Assembly: GCA_030592285.1 (NCBI GenBank) | Contig: JAUVJU010000004.1 | Location: 1-38,391 of the forward strand | Reading direction: 5' to 3' | Origin: Caldifarciminota bacterium | Lineage (GTDB): Bacteria > Hydrothermota > 32-111 | DNA: 38,391 nucleotides | Part shown: piece after piece, positions 1 through 9,223 of the stretch | Layout of the letters: each line of letters starts with the position of its first letter | Position numbering within the stretch: position 1 is the first letter of the stretch | Notes under the pieces: model-generated | What the model was told of the DNA's origin: nothing | The model's database searches: none | What the model saw: only the letters and a program-made list of their open reading frames with translations | Made by a program: the position numbers and the translations under genes

Positions 1-249
1 AAGGAGATTTTTATCACTCAATTAAAAACACCAAGAAATAATAATATTGATATTGCAGATAATATTATTACCAATGGAATAATCAAAATTAAAAGTGATA
101 TATTCACATATCAAATAATTGATTGCTCAGGAAGAACTATTCAAATAGGTAATATTAAGAACAATGAAATAACAGTTAATAATTTAAATACAGGATTATA
201 TTTTCTTAAAGCAAATAATAATTTAATTAGGTTTATGATCATCAAATGA
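1..249 (+). CDS. C-terminal fragment of a secreted protein with a T9SS type A (Por) sorting domain; 5' end outside window
   Basis: Frame 1 is open from base 1 to TGA at 247-249: ...IKIKSDIFTYQIIDCSGRTIQIGNIKNNEITVNNLNTGLYFLKANNNLIRFMIIK*. Typical T9SS CTD pattern (D..G + 'LxxGLYFLK' + terminal basic residue). Overlaps the smpB ATG. Confidence 0.75.
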   Translation, partial: KEIFITQLKTPRNNNIDIADNIITNGIIKIKSDIFTYQIIDCSGRTIQIGNIKNNEITVNNLNTGLYFLKANNNLIRFMIIK

Positions 250-701
250 AAAAAATTGCAAAGAACAAAAAAGCATATTTCAATTATGAGATTATAGAGG
301 AAATTGAAGTGGGTATTGTACTGGAAGGAAATGAAGTTAAATCATTAAGGAATAGTGCTTGCTCATTAAACGAGTCCTATGCTAAAATTGACCGAAACAA
401 TTTTGAGATCTTTGTGATAAATATGACAATAGATAATTATAAGTATTCATCCACTACTGATTACAATCCCAAAAGAAAGAGAAAATTATTATTACATAAA
501 AGAGAGATTATTAGATTGCTAAGAAAAACAGAAGAAAAAAATCTTACAATGGTTCCTCTAAATATTTTTTTTAATAATAGAAACATTGCTAAGATCATCT
601 TAGGTATTGTTCGCGGAAAAAAGCAATATGATAAAAGAGAACAAATAAAAAGGAGGGACTTTGAAAGAGAACAAGGTAGAACTGCCAAGTATTCTCATTA
701 G
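246..701 (+). CDS. smpB: SsrA-binding protein SmpB
   Basis: 151 aa; KKAYFNYEIIEEIEVGIVLEGNEVKSLR...LNESYAKI...RKRKLLLHKREI and a basic C-terminus are characteristic of SmpB. Confidence 0.95.
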   Translation: MKKIAKNKKAYFNYEIIEEIEVGIVLEGNEVKSLRNSACSLNESYAKIDRNNFEIFVINMTIDNYKYSSTTDYNPKRKRKLLLHKREIIRLLRKTEEKNLTMVPLNIFFNNRNIAKIILGIVRGKKQYDKREQIKRRDFEREQGRTAKYSH

Positions 702-2097
702 TATTTTTATACTTGCATTGCTTTCATTCACTTTTATTAATGCAAATAACTATTACACAATAAATATCAATGAAAACATTGACTCATTGGCTTTATATAA
801 TATTGATAATATTGATTATATTGATTTAAATGTGTTTGTTTCAGCATTAAATTTAAAATCATTTTTTAAGAGAACACAGGAATCATTTAGGATTGAATCC
901 GATAATAGTTATGCCATTCTTTCTATAAATTCTCCATTCTATAGACAGGATGGTAAAATTTATAAAATGCCATTCTCCCCAATTTACTATAATGATCTAA
1001 TGCTTTTCCCAATATACTCAATAAAGCAGATATTCTCAAAACTGCTCAGTTCAAATGCATCCATTGATAATCATTCAATAACAATTAAGGAACAATGTAT
1101 TATTAAGAAAATCATTGAAAATAAAAAAAGTATTGATATTGTATTTAATCATTTGCCCAAATATGAAACAAATACAACATTAAGGGATATCATATTATTT
1201 ATCAACAAATGTGGCACAGATAATATAATTTTATCACAAAAAAAGAAAACAGGTCTTCTTCGTGCTCGTGAAATTATTACAGATAATAATGATATTACAT
1301 TTATTCTTACTTATGATCCTAAAATGAAATTGGATTATATTGATGAAAAGGGTGATACATTAAAATTATTTTTTAAGGAAAGACAAACTCAACCATCAGG
1401 CAATAATACAATGGAAATTAAAACCATTATTATTGATGCAGGTCATGGTGGAAAGGACCCAGGTGCAATTGGTCCTACAGGACTGAAAGAGAAAATAGTT
1501 GTTTTGGATATTTCCTTTCGTCTTAAAGAACTTATTACTGCAAATTTTAAAAACATCAAGGTTATTATGACTCGCACAACCGATAAATATGTATCATTAA
1601 AAGATAGAACAATGTTGGCAAATAAATATCCCAATGCAATTTTTATTTCCATTCATTGTAATGCTTCGCATAATAAAAATGCAAAGGGTGCCGAAATGTA
1701 TTTTCTTTCAACTGCCAAAACAGACTGGGCAAGGGCAGTAGAGGAAAGAGAGAATGCATCCTTGGCATTTGATATTAGTACAGAAGATAAAAAGGGCTTG
1801 GATTTTATATTATGGGATCTTGCCCAAAATGAATTCTTAAAAGAATCAAGTCACTTAGCGGAATTAATTCAGGGGAATTTTGAAATTAATACAAAAAATC
1901 CAAGAGGGCTTAATCAAGCAGGATTCTATGTTTTAAAGGGGAATTATATGCCTGCTGTACTTGTAGAGGCAGCATTTCTTTCTAATAAAGAGGAAGAAAA
2001 ACTACTGAAAACAGCTGATTTCAGAAAGAAAATTGCAAAGAATATATTTAATGGTATTAAAAAGTTTTTAAGTGATTATGAAAAAAAGAATCAATAA
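661..2097 (+). CDS. N-acetylmuramoyl-L-alanine amidase (Amidase_3)
   Basis: TTG start; hydrophobic N-terminus; catalytic domain 'IIIDAGHGGKDPGAIGPTGLKEK...FISIHCNAS...VLVEAAFLSN' typical of zinc amidases AmiC/LytC. Confidence 0.93.
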   Translation: MKENKVELPSILISIFILALLSFTFINANNYYTININENIDSLALYNIDNIDYIDLNVFVSALNLKSFFKRTQESFRIESDNSYAILSINSPFYRQDGKIYKMPFSPIYYNDLMLFPIYSIKQIFSKLLSSNASIDNHSITIKEQCIIKKIIENKKSIDIVFNHLPKYETNTTLRDIILFINKCGTDNIILSQKKKTGLLRAREIITDNNDITFILTYDPKMKLDYIDEKGDTLKLFFKERQTQPSGNNTMEIKTIIIDAGHGGKDPGAIGPTGLKEKIVVLDISFRLKELITANFKNIKVIMTRTTDKYVSLKDRTMLANKYPNAIFISIHCNASHNKNAKGAEMYFLSTAKTDWARAVEERENASLAFDISTEDKKGLDFILWDLAQNEFLKESSHLAELIQGNFEINTKNPRGLNQAGFYVLKGNYMPAVLVEAAFLSNKEEEKLLKTADFRKKIAKNIFNGIKKFLSDYEKKNQ

Positions 2098-2896
2098 TTT
2101 ACCCATTGGTATTTTTGACAGCGGCGTAGGCGGACTCACTGTTGTTAAAGAAATACTTAAAAAACTTCCAAATGAAAACATCATCTATTTTGGTGATACT
2201 GCAAGGGTTCCCTATGGTCCCAAATCATCAGATACAATTAGACATTTTGCTTTGCAGGATACAGCATTCCTTATATCAAAAAAAGTAAAACTCATTGTTG
2301 TTGCCTGCAATTCCGTATCCTCTAATGCAATGCCAGTTTTAAAAAGGCATTACAAATTACCAATTATTGATGTTCTGAAACCAAATGCTGAATATGCCGC
2401 ATATTCCACAAAAAATAATGTAATTGGAATTATTGGTACACATGCAACCATAGAATCCGGTGCATATGAAAAATATATTAATAGGATCAATCCATTATCA
2501 AAGGTTATAAAAATTCCCACTCCCCTTCTTGTCCCTATTGCAGAGGAGGGCTGGGCAAATCATCAAATTGCTCATGATATACTGAAAATTTATCTTGCAC
2601 CATTAATTAGAAAAGGAATTGATACATTAATACTTGGATGTACACATTACCCTTTATTTGAAAAATCATTAAAAAATATTGCTGGTAAGAATATTAAAAT
2701 AATCAATTCAGCAAGATACACGGCTAAAACAGTTAAGGATATTTTGATTAATGAAAATATATTAAATAATGATAAAAAGAAAGGGGATATTCGCTTCTAT
2801 CTTAGCGATATCCCCAGAAATTTTAAATATGTTGCAAAACAGTTTTTAAAAATGCCTGTTTCAAATGTTAAAAAGATCAATATTGAAAAGTATTAA
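2072..2896 (+). CDS. murI: Glutamate racemase
   Basis: 'IGIFDSGVGGLTVVKEI', 'YFGDTARVPYGPKS', 'VACNSVSS', 'LGCTHYPL' motifs. Confidence 0.96.
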   Translation: MIMKKRINNLPIGIFDSGVGGLTVVKEILKKLPNENIIYFGDTARVPYGPKSSDTIRHFALQDTAFLISKKVKLIVVACNSVSSNAMPVLKRHYKLPIIDVLKPNAEYAAYSTKNNVIGIIGTHATIESGAYEKYINRINPLSKVIKIPTPLLVPIAEEGWANHQIAHDILKIYLAPLIRKGIDTLILGCTHYPLFEKSLKNIAGKNIKIINSARYTAKTVKDILINENILNNDKKKGDIRFYLSDIPRNFKYVAKQFLKMPVSNVKKINIEKY

Positions 2897-3486
2897 TCAA
2901 TTGATGTATTGAATCCCTTAATAAAGTAAACCTCAATTTTCTTTGATGTCTTGTCTTCAATTATTACTGGCATAGAATCATAATCAAAGCCAATAATTGT
3001 ATATTTTGTAACATCCATATTAAGCTTTTCAATTACTTTCTTTTCTTTTTTTGTTAAATCCTCTCTCTCTATTAATTCAGTATATGTTGATCTATCCGGC
3101 TGAAAAATCCCTATTGCAAATGTACCCGGTTCACCTCTCTGTGCTCCGTGTTTTCCGGAAAGCATATTATCCGCAATTTCAAGTGGATTCAATAATTCAT
3201 AGAATTGAATATCATTTTCATTATATGGACATTTTGTGAATGGATTTAATATATCAAATTCATTTATATATTGTATGATCTTTGGATCTTGCTCTTTGGG
3301 TAATAATCCAATATTGTCAAGGGATGCAACCTTTTCATAAGCAGCTCTGCAGGCATGAACATTTGATATAACATGATACTTATTATTTCTCCTTATGTTC
3401 TCAATATAACCGGGATATATTAGAATATATAGAAGACCTGCTAATGCTATTATTATACCAATTTCAAGAAATGGAAATTTTTTCAT
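2893..3486 (-). CDS. Type IV pilin/pseudopilin-like protein (degenerate prepilin N-terminus)
   Basis: MKKFPFLEIGIIIALAGLLYILIYPGYIENIRRNNKY resembles the prepilin N-terminal helix (Phe...Glu followed by a hydrophobic stretch), then a globular C-terminal domain. Confidence 0.5.
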   Translation of the reverse strand: MKKFPFLEIGIIIALAGLLYILIYPGYIENIRRNNKYHVISNVHACRAAYEKVASLDNIGLLPKEQDPKIIQYINEFDILNPFTKCPYNENDIQFYELLNPLEIADNMLSGKHGAQRGEPGTFAIGIFQPDRSTYTELIEREDLTKKEKKVIEKLNMDVTKYTIIGFDYDSMPVIIEDKTSKKIEVYFIKGFNTSID

Positions 3487-3900
3487 AATTTAACTCCTTA
3501 TAACTGTATTTCAATATTTGATTATAATAAATATATAAATAGTGTCAATATCAAAATGAAATATTGTGATTACCAAAAAAATTGTCCACTTATAAATCCT
3601 GAGCCTGCCGATGCAGGAATGACGCGGAAAAAATAAGAGAAGAAGAAAAGAAAATACTGGATGCGGCATTTCACCTCGGCGAACTTTCAGCAGTACGGCA
3701 TGCCGTGCGGGTTTTCTGCCCAATGACACCGCAGTCTTTTTCACTTCCTTCCCATACTTTTAGTACCTTTAACTTTTAATAATAACATCATTATTTTATT
3801 CTTCAATGGATATTATACGACACACGATGACAAACCCTTCGGCCATTCGTGTAGGCTTATGGCGGGAAATCTCAGAATGAAACAGGGATCGGAGAAAACA

Positions 3901-4272
3901 TTAGTTTATTTGACTGATAAATTCATGTATTCTTTCACTATCTTCTTTTTCCTTTTTCCCTTTATAATATATTTCAATGAAACATATCTCGTTCTTATCT
4001 TTAAAAAGTGCATATATAATCCTTATCCCTGATCTTACTCCTTTTCCTTTCATTGATTTGCATGCGAATTTTTTTAATTTGTAAATATCAACAATTTTAT
4101 TTTTATACCCTTTTAATTGAAAGCAAGATTTATTATCGGTACATTTAATATGTAATAATTCTATTGCATTTTTCTTTGCATTTTCAAAATCCTCATCTAG
4201 AGTTCTGTACTTTTTGAAAAGCATTTTAAATTCCTTTGTGAATTTCTCTGTCTCAACATATTTAATCTCCAT
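3901..4272 (-). CDS. RelE/ParE-superfamily-like toxin of a TA pair
   Basis: 123 aa; 'KFTKEFKMLFKKYRTL...KGKGVRSGIRIIYALFKDKNEICFIEIYYKGKKE' fits RelE-fold toxins; overlaps the preceding Panacea-type gene by 11 bp. Confidence 0.72.
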   Translation of the reverse strand: MEIKYVETEKFTKEFKMLFKKYRTLDEDFENAKKNAIELLHIKCTDNKSCFQLKGYKNKIVDIYKLKKFACKSMKGKGVRSGIRIIYALFKDKNEICFIEIYYKGKKEKEDSERIHEFISQIN

Positions 4273-5029
4273 ATTCCCTTACGGATGTTTCATTTGTTCT
4301 ATAGAAAACAGATTCATATTCAATTCTTTTGCCCTCATCTGCTGTAATCCATGGTACATCCCTGTGAGAATATACTGACAATTCATCTGCATTTTTGTCG
4401 GATAAACGGTTCAATATCTCATTTATATGCTCTAATTCCCTTGCATTAATTATGGAGAGATTGGGTTCTTTCGTTGGAAGGTACTTTTTTTGATCATAGG
4501 AAAAATGCTTGTTTTCTACAATGCAAATCTCATCATCACTCTCCATTTGTTCAATAACCTTCATAAATTCAATAGGCGTGGGTCCATAGAGATTTTTAAT
4601 GTAAGTTAAACCCATAATCTGTTCTTCATATTTTTCATAATAATCAAAATCAATGAAATATAATAATTTATAAATAACTGTTTCTCCAACATTCGGTTTC
4701 CCACCTACTTTTTTTAATATATACAATAATATTTGTTTGAACTTATCTATTTTTTTCTGAGGGATACTAATACGCATTTCATTCTTTTTATAATTTACAT
4801 TATTTTTGGAATTAATCTCAATTTCATATTTCTCAATCTTTCCATGAAGAAATGATTCTACCAGAATGTTATAATAATTAGCAAGGTTTTTTGCCTGTTC
4901 AATGGTTAAACTCTTTTTCCCATTTTCAATGTTTCTATATGAAGGCCGTGATATTCCAAGATAATCACTTATTTCTTTTTGAGAAGAATTCTTCTTTTCT
5001 CTCAATAATTTTATAATACTGTTATCCAT
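4262..5029 (-). CDS. XRE-type HTH + Panacea (SocA-like/DUF4065) antitoxin
   Basis: N-terminal HTH 'LREKKNSSQKEISDYLGISRPSYRNIENGKKSLT'; C-terminal 'ILLYILKKVGGKPNVGETVIYKLLYFIDFDYYEKYEEQIMGLTYIKNLYGPTP' is the Panacea/DUF4065 signature. Confidence 0.85.
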   Translation of the reverse strand: MDNSIIKLLREKKNSSQKEISDYLGISRPSYRNIENGKKSLTIEQAKNLANYYNILVESFLHGKIEKYEIEINSKNNVNYKKNEMRISIPQKKIDKFKQILLYILKKVGGKPNVGETVIYKLLYFIDFDYYEKYEEQIMGLTYIKNLYGPTPIEFMKVIEQMESDDEICIVENKHFSYDQKKYLPTKEPNLSIINARELEHINEILNRLSDKNADELSVYSHRDVPWITADEGKRIEYESVFYRTNETSVREYGD

Positions 5030-5052
5030 ACAATCTCCTGTTTATTACTAAT

Positions 5053-5080
5053 AATATAGCATTGTTAATTTTTTTGTCAA
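5053..5080 (-). promoter_or_regulatory. Candidate sigma70-like promoter of the TA operon
   Basis: On the minus strand: TTGACA - 16 nt - TATATT, 24 nt upstream of the ATG at 5029. Confidence 0.6.
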
Positions 5081-5164
5081 TAGCTGTGTGAATTATTTTT
5101 CCAGTCATTTTGATATTTATGGTAATTACGGAAGCATAAGTACAGAAAGATGGCAGTTCACGAA

Positions 5165-5195
5165 ACATATTCCTCAAATTATTCAGAATATATCC
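5165..5195. repeat. Copy of dispersed motif 'acatattcctcaaattattcagaata'
   Basis: Near-identical strings at about 21722-21748 and 21898-21976, and in reverse complement at about 22040-22060. Confidence 0.7.
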
Positions 5196-5203
5196 TCAGA
5201 TTA

Positions 5204-5223
5204 GGGCGGTTCGCGAACCGCCC
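5204..5223. repeat. Perfect 20-bp GC-rich palindrome GGGCGGTTCGCGAACCGCCC (REP-like)
   Basis: Read directly; self-reverse-complementary; sits in AT-rich intergenic DNA. Confidence 0.85.
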
Positions 5224-5346
5224 CTACAAATGGACAAATATAGAGGGGACGGAGGATGCAAATATGCAATTATATCTGTAAGCTATGTTATATCCAAATA
5301 CTTATAGAGATTTCTTAAAAAATGAGATTTTACAATTATATGTTTT

Positions 5347-5823
5347 TCAATCTATCTTTTTGCTGCTTAACTGTATTACTTCCACCCCTGCCTCTTTCAG
5401 AATTTCAGTAGATAATTCATCCGGATAACCCTGATCAATGAATATTCGTTTAATACCGGCATTGATCATCATTTTTGCACAAATAAAACATGGCTGTGTT
5501 GTTACAAACATATCAGAGCCCTCAATGTTTATGCCTGTTTTTGCCGCCTGTATTATTGCATTCTGCTCAGCATGCACAGCTCTACATATTTCATGTCTTT
5601 CCCCTGATGGAATGTTCATCTTTTCTCTTAGGCATCCACCAATTTCATCACAATGCGGCACTCCCTTTGGAGGTCCATTGTAGCCTGTTGCTACAATATG
5701 TCTATCCTTAACTATTATTGCTCCCACTTCCCTTCTCAAACATGTTGATCGTTTTGCAACAAGTTTCGTAATGCCCATAAAATATGTTTCCCATGAAGGT
5801 CTTTTTCCTTTATTATTTTCCAT
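5347..5823 (-). CDS. dCMP/cytidine deaminase family protein (ComEB-like)
   Basis: Zn-binding 'HAEQNAI' and 'PCFICAKMM'; '[27 protein letters not shown]' typical of deoxycytidylate deaminase. Confidence 0.93.
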   Translation of the reverse strand: MENNKGKRPSWETYFMGITKLVAKRSTCLRREVGAIIVKDRHIVATGYNGPPKGVPHCDEIGGCLREKMNIPSGERHEICRAVHAEQNAIIQAAKTGINIEGSDMFVTTQPCFICAKMMINAGIKRIFIDQGYPDELSTEILKEAGVEVIQLSSKKID

Positions 5824-6589
5824 TTTTATTCCTTTTTAAATAATTTTGCAGTATATTAACATTCTCTTTTAACTGTCCTCTATTATCCACTATTTCATTA
5901 TCATACTTTTCAAATAATGCAATAATTCTTATACCCTGTAATATGGAATAATGGTCATCCATAATTAATTCATCAGCATATTCCATTGCTCTAATTGGAT
6001 AGTACTTCATTAGTTTCAATGATTGTTCTTTTCCATATATACCTGATCTTTCATATAGCGATATTACTGTGTCAAAAGGTAATTCTTCAATAAAACTATG
6101 ATTCTTTTCAATAAAATAAATGACTGCATTTATTGCTGATACCTTAACCGATTTATTTTCATTTGCAGCAAATATTAATAATTTACCAAAATCATTTTTA
6201 TTAAAGCGGTTTTTAAGAAATGATATATATGAAATAATTGTTTTACTATTGCCATTAATAGCCAATTCCTCCATCTCACTGTCTTCAAACAATGAATCCG
6301 CTACTTTAAAAACATGCTTTATTTCAATATTATTGCTTTTCATTGATTCAATTATTAGTTTGTTATTATTAAATATTTTTAGTATACGCATTGCAATATA
6401 CTGTTTCCCATAATCATTTGTTTTCAGATAGTCAAGCATTGTTTCCATAGTGCTGTCAGGATACTGCTTAACAAGTAAAGTGTCAATTTCTGATGGATAT
6501 AAATTTAGCCCTTCCAAATATTCATTAAAATCATTTGCGTAAATTATTGATATAAAAATAAATAAAAGTATTATTATTTTACTTTTCAT
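5813..6589 (-). CDS. Secreted alpha-helical hypothetical protein (HEAT-like?)
   Basis: The ORF track gives 5813-6760, but the likely start is the internal Met ([20 protein letters not shown]..., signal peptide) at 6589. The longer ORF would overlap the upstream gene heavily with low-complexity antiframe sequence. Confidence 0.65.
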   Translation of the reverse strand: MKSKIIILLFIFISIIYANDFNEYLEGLNLYPSEIDTLLVKQYPDSTMETMLDYLKTNDYGKQYIAMRILKIFNNNKLIIESMKSNNIEIKHVFKVADSLFEDSEMEELAINGNSKTIISYISFLKNRFNKNDFGKLLIFAANENKSVKVSAINAVIYFIEKNHSFIEELPFDTVISLYERSGIYGKEQSLKLMKYYPIRAMEYADELIMDDHYSILQGIRIIALFEKYDNEIVDNRGQLKENVNILQNYLKRNKNGK

Positions 6590-8201
6590 TAATAATGATC
6601 CCCCATAGTGAATTAATCCTTGTTTCAGCAGAAACACCATTAATAATAGCATCTCCATTAATATCATAAAGAATTCCGGTAGAATGATATTCATTTGTTG
6701 TATCTGCATAACCGCAGGATGTTTCTTTATATGAATATGTATCATTCCCATTAAAATCATTCAAAATACCCATGCCGCACACATTGCCAGCACCCATTGA
6801 TAACCATGAAGATATATATGTATCATCACCATTATAATCATTTAATATACCAATTGCCCAGTCATGTCCGCATCCCTGTGACATACCCCATGAATTATAT
6901 ATATCATCTCCATTTAGATCAGAAAGCATTCCAAATGTGAAATGTGTACCTGCACCCTGTGAATATCTTCTTGCAAAGTATTTATCATTCCCATCATCAT
7001 CACATAGAAATCCCATAGAATACCAATAGGAAGAACCCTGAACAAAATATTCACCTGAATACACATCATTACCATTATTATCATATAAAACACCAACTCC
7101 ACCAGATGCAATATCCCTTATGCCATATCCAAAACCCTGTGATAAATGTGCATGATAATCATTTTCCCTATGATCAGCAATTCCATTTTTCACAGTATAA
7201 TTATCATATCCAGACCTGTCATGAATAATCCCTGTTCCCTGGTAAGTGCCAAATCCTTGTGAAAATCCTTCTGATAAATACACATCATTACCATTGTCAT
7301 CTAAGATTAATGAAAATCCATTGATTGATGCAGCCAATGTAAATGTCTTTCCAATATATATATCATCACCATTTCTATCATTTATTATTCCAATCCCATT
7401 TATTGCACAAGCAGTAGAATAATTCTTGCCTTCATAATAGTCATTCCCATCCAAATCAATGATCATTGATAAACCGCCATTGCCGCATGCAATTGTATAA
7501 TCATTTGTTGCAATGTATTTATCATTACCACTTATATCAATGATTAGGGTATTGGGTTTACTAAGAAAATATATATCATCTCCCCCCTTATCAATAATAA
7601 TATTCACAGTATCATAGATCATATCATCCGTATCTTTGCACTCTATTATTTCAATATCTGCTTCTATGATAAATTCACATAATTTTATTATATCATCATT
7701 ATTCATTTTCAAAATGTATTCAGCAATTCTTATCATTCCATTTATTCCATCAATATTGGAATTATCTAAAAAGAATGTAAGATCATTATAGAATGAATCA
7801 TTATTATCAATAAAAAAATCAAAATCACTGATCTTTCTATATTTATTGAACTCTTTTATAATTTCAGAATCATTAGGATTATTCGGATCAATAAAATCCC
7901 TTAATGTTTCATAAATACCCTTTGTTGGTTTCTCTCCATTAGATATATAGAATTGCAATTTCATATAATCACCATTATTAAGATATTTGAGAATATTATT
8001 TTTAATCCTTTCCGATTCATAAGGTTTATTCAAAATATAATATGGTAATTCATATCCCTTATATTTCTGATGATCTACATAAAGCATTCCTGTTCCGTAA
8101 ATATCTAATCCAAATCTAGAAAAGGCATCTATCATTGCCTTTTCATTGGCAACTACATTTATACTTAATAGAATAATTATAATTACAATTAATTTCTTCA
8201 T
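6579..8201 (-). CDS. Secreted repeat protein with ~11 'G(N/D)DxY' repeats (26-27 aa period), probable beta-solenoid
   Basis: Signal peptide MKKLIVIIIILLSINVVAN; recurring NGNDVY/NGDDIY/SGNDKY + ~20 aa ending G-(I/M/F)-(I/L)-x-D. Confidence 0.8.
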   Translation of the reverse strand: MKKLIVIIIILLSINVVANEKAMIDAFSRFGLDIYGTGMLYVDHQKYKGYELPYYILNKPYESERIKNNILKYLNNGDYMKLQFYISNGEKPTKGIYETLRDFIDPNNPNDSEIIKEFNKYRKISDFDFFIDNNDSFYNDLTFFLDNSNIDGINGMIRIAEYILKMNNDDIIKLCEFIIEADIEIIECKDTDDMIYDTVNIIIDKGGDDIYFLSKPNTLIIDISGNDKYIATNDYTIACGNGGLSMIIDLDGNDYYEGKNYSTACAINGIGIINDRNGDDIYIGKTFTLAASINGFSLILDDNGNDVYLSEGFSQGFGTYQGTGIIHDRSGYDNYTVKNGIADHRENDYHAHLSQGFGYGIRDIASGGVGVLYDNNGNDVYSGEYFVQGSSYWYSMGFLCDDDGNDKYFARRYSQGAGTHFTFGMLSDLNGDDIYNSWGMSQGCGHDWAIGILNDYNGDDTYISSWLSMGAGNVCGMGILNDFNGNDTYSYKETSCGYADTTNEYHSTGILYDINGDAIINGVSAETRINSLWGIIINEK

Positions 8202-9223
8202 AAACTATCAAGTGTTAGTGAATAGATCACTGAACTTGTTTCCATTAATTTAAAGTATTTTCTTTTACCCGGATTATAGATATGACCATCTGCAAATATA
8301 TAATGTGTTCCATTATCAATTAAATATGATAAAAATGGTCCACCATAATTTTCTTTCTCATTACCCCAAACACCCAATATCTTTATTGCATTATGCCCTT
8401 TAAAATCAATTGTATCAATTATCAATTTAACAAATTGAGTATCAACAGTATCTCCATCCCAATATTTGTCAGATATTTTTCTTCTCCAATCAAGTATTGT
8501 TTTATATGTAAAATCGGTTTTCTCTAAAATACTAATAGTAACAACCCTTTCCGGATAGTGTGAAATTACAGAAAAGGTTTTCAATTCTTTATTAAAGAAT
8601 GATTTCTTGTAATCAGATGGTATTTTTATATCAATGTCAAATTCGTTTTTTATTGATTTTTCCAATTCACGATTTTCTCCTGTAAAGTAAACCATTCTTT
8701 CAAGTGCTCTTGATGCAGATTTTTTAAAGAAATCCACAATATTATTTTTATTGATCTCTATCATTTTCTTCAATGCCTCTTCATCAGTACCGGCAATTAT
8801 CATAATTGACTGCCCCTTTGCAAAACCATCATAGATCTGGAACATCATTGCCCGATTATCTTTAACCTCCTGAAGATTCTCTTCATTAAGGAAATTATTA
8901 ATTATTTTTGAATATGGATCCTTTCTCTCAATATTTGTAATAAATAATATATTCTTGCTCTTCTTAAATAATGGCAATTTCTCATAAGGTACATAGAATA
9001 TTTTAAAAACAGATTCCCTTACCGGCAAAAATACTTCATCATAAAGTATATCAAGCAGCATGGGTTCCATTTCACCATAAACAGCCTTTGATGCACATAT
9101 AACTATTTCTGACATTTCACCTGTTGCTGTTTCCTTTAATTTACTCTGTGTACATGAAGATAGTACAAGAATAATTACAAAAAACAGTTTTATGATATTA
9201 TGTTTCTTTAAGAGTATCATCAA
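8198..9223 (-). CDS. DUF4837-like lipoprotein
   Basis: Lipobox-like 'VLSSC'; C-terminal 'WGNEKENYGGPFLSYLIDNGTHYIFADGHIYNPGKRKYFKLMETSSVIYSL' resembles the DUF4837 family of FCB bacteria. Confidence 0.7.
   Translation of the reverse strand: MMILLKKHNIIKLFFVIILVLSSCTQSKLKETATGEMSEIVICASKAVYGEMEPMLLDILYDEVFLPVRESVFKIFYVPYEKLPLFKKSKNILFITNIERKDPYSKIINNFLNEENLQEVKDNRAMMFQIYDGFAKGQSIMIIAGTDEEALKKMIEINKNNIVDFFKKSASRALERMVYFTGENRELEKSIKNEFDIDIKIPSDYKKSFFNKELKTFSVISHYPERVVTISILEKTDFTYKTILDWRRKISDKYWDGDTVDTQFVKLIIDTIDFKGHNAIKILGVWGNEKENYGGPFLSYLIDNGTHYIFADGHIYNPGKRKYFKLMETSSVIYSLTLDSL

Noticed and set aside
3511-3744. 77 aa ORF on the minus strand
   Set aside because: Covers the compositionally odd intergenic patch; the low-complexity C-terminal half is encoded by AT-rich spacer and no family is recognisable.
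6589-6760. N-terminal 57 aa extension of the 315 aa ORF
   Set aside because: Overlaps the GNDxY gene out of frame, Met/Ile/Leu-rich antiframe translation; a clear signal peptide begins at the internal Met at 6589.
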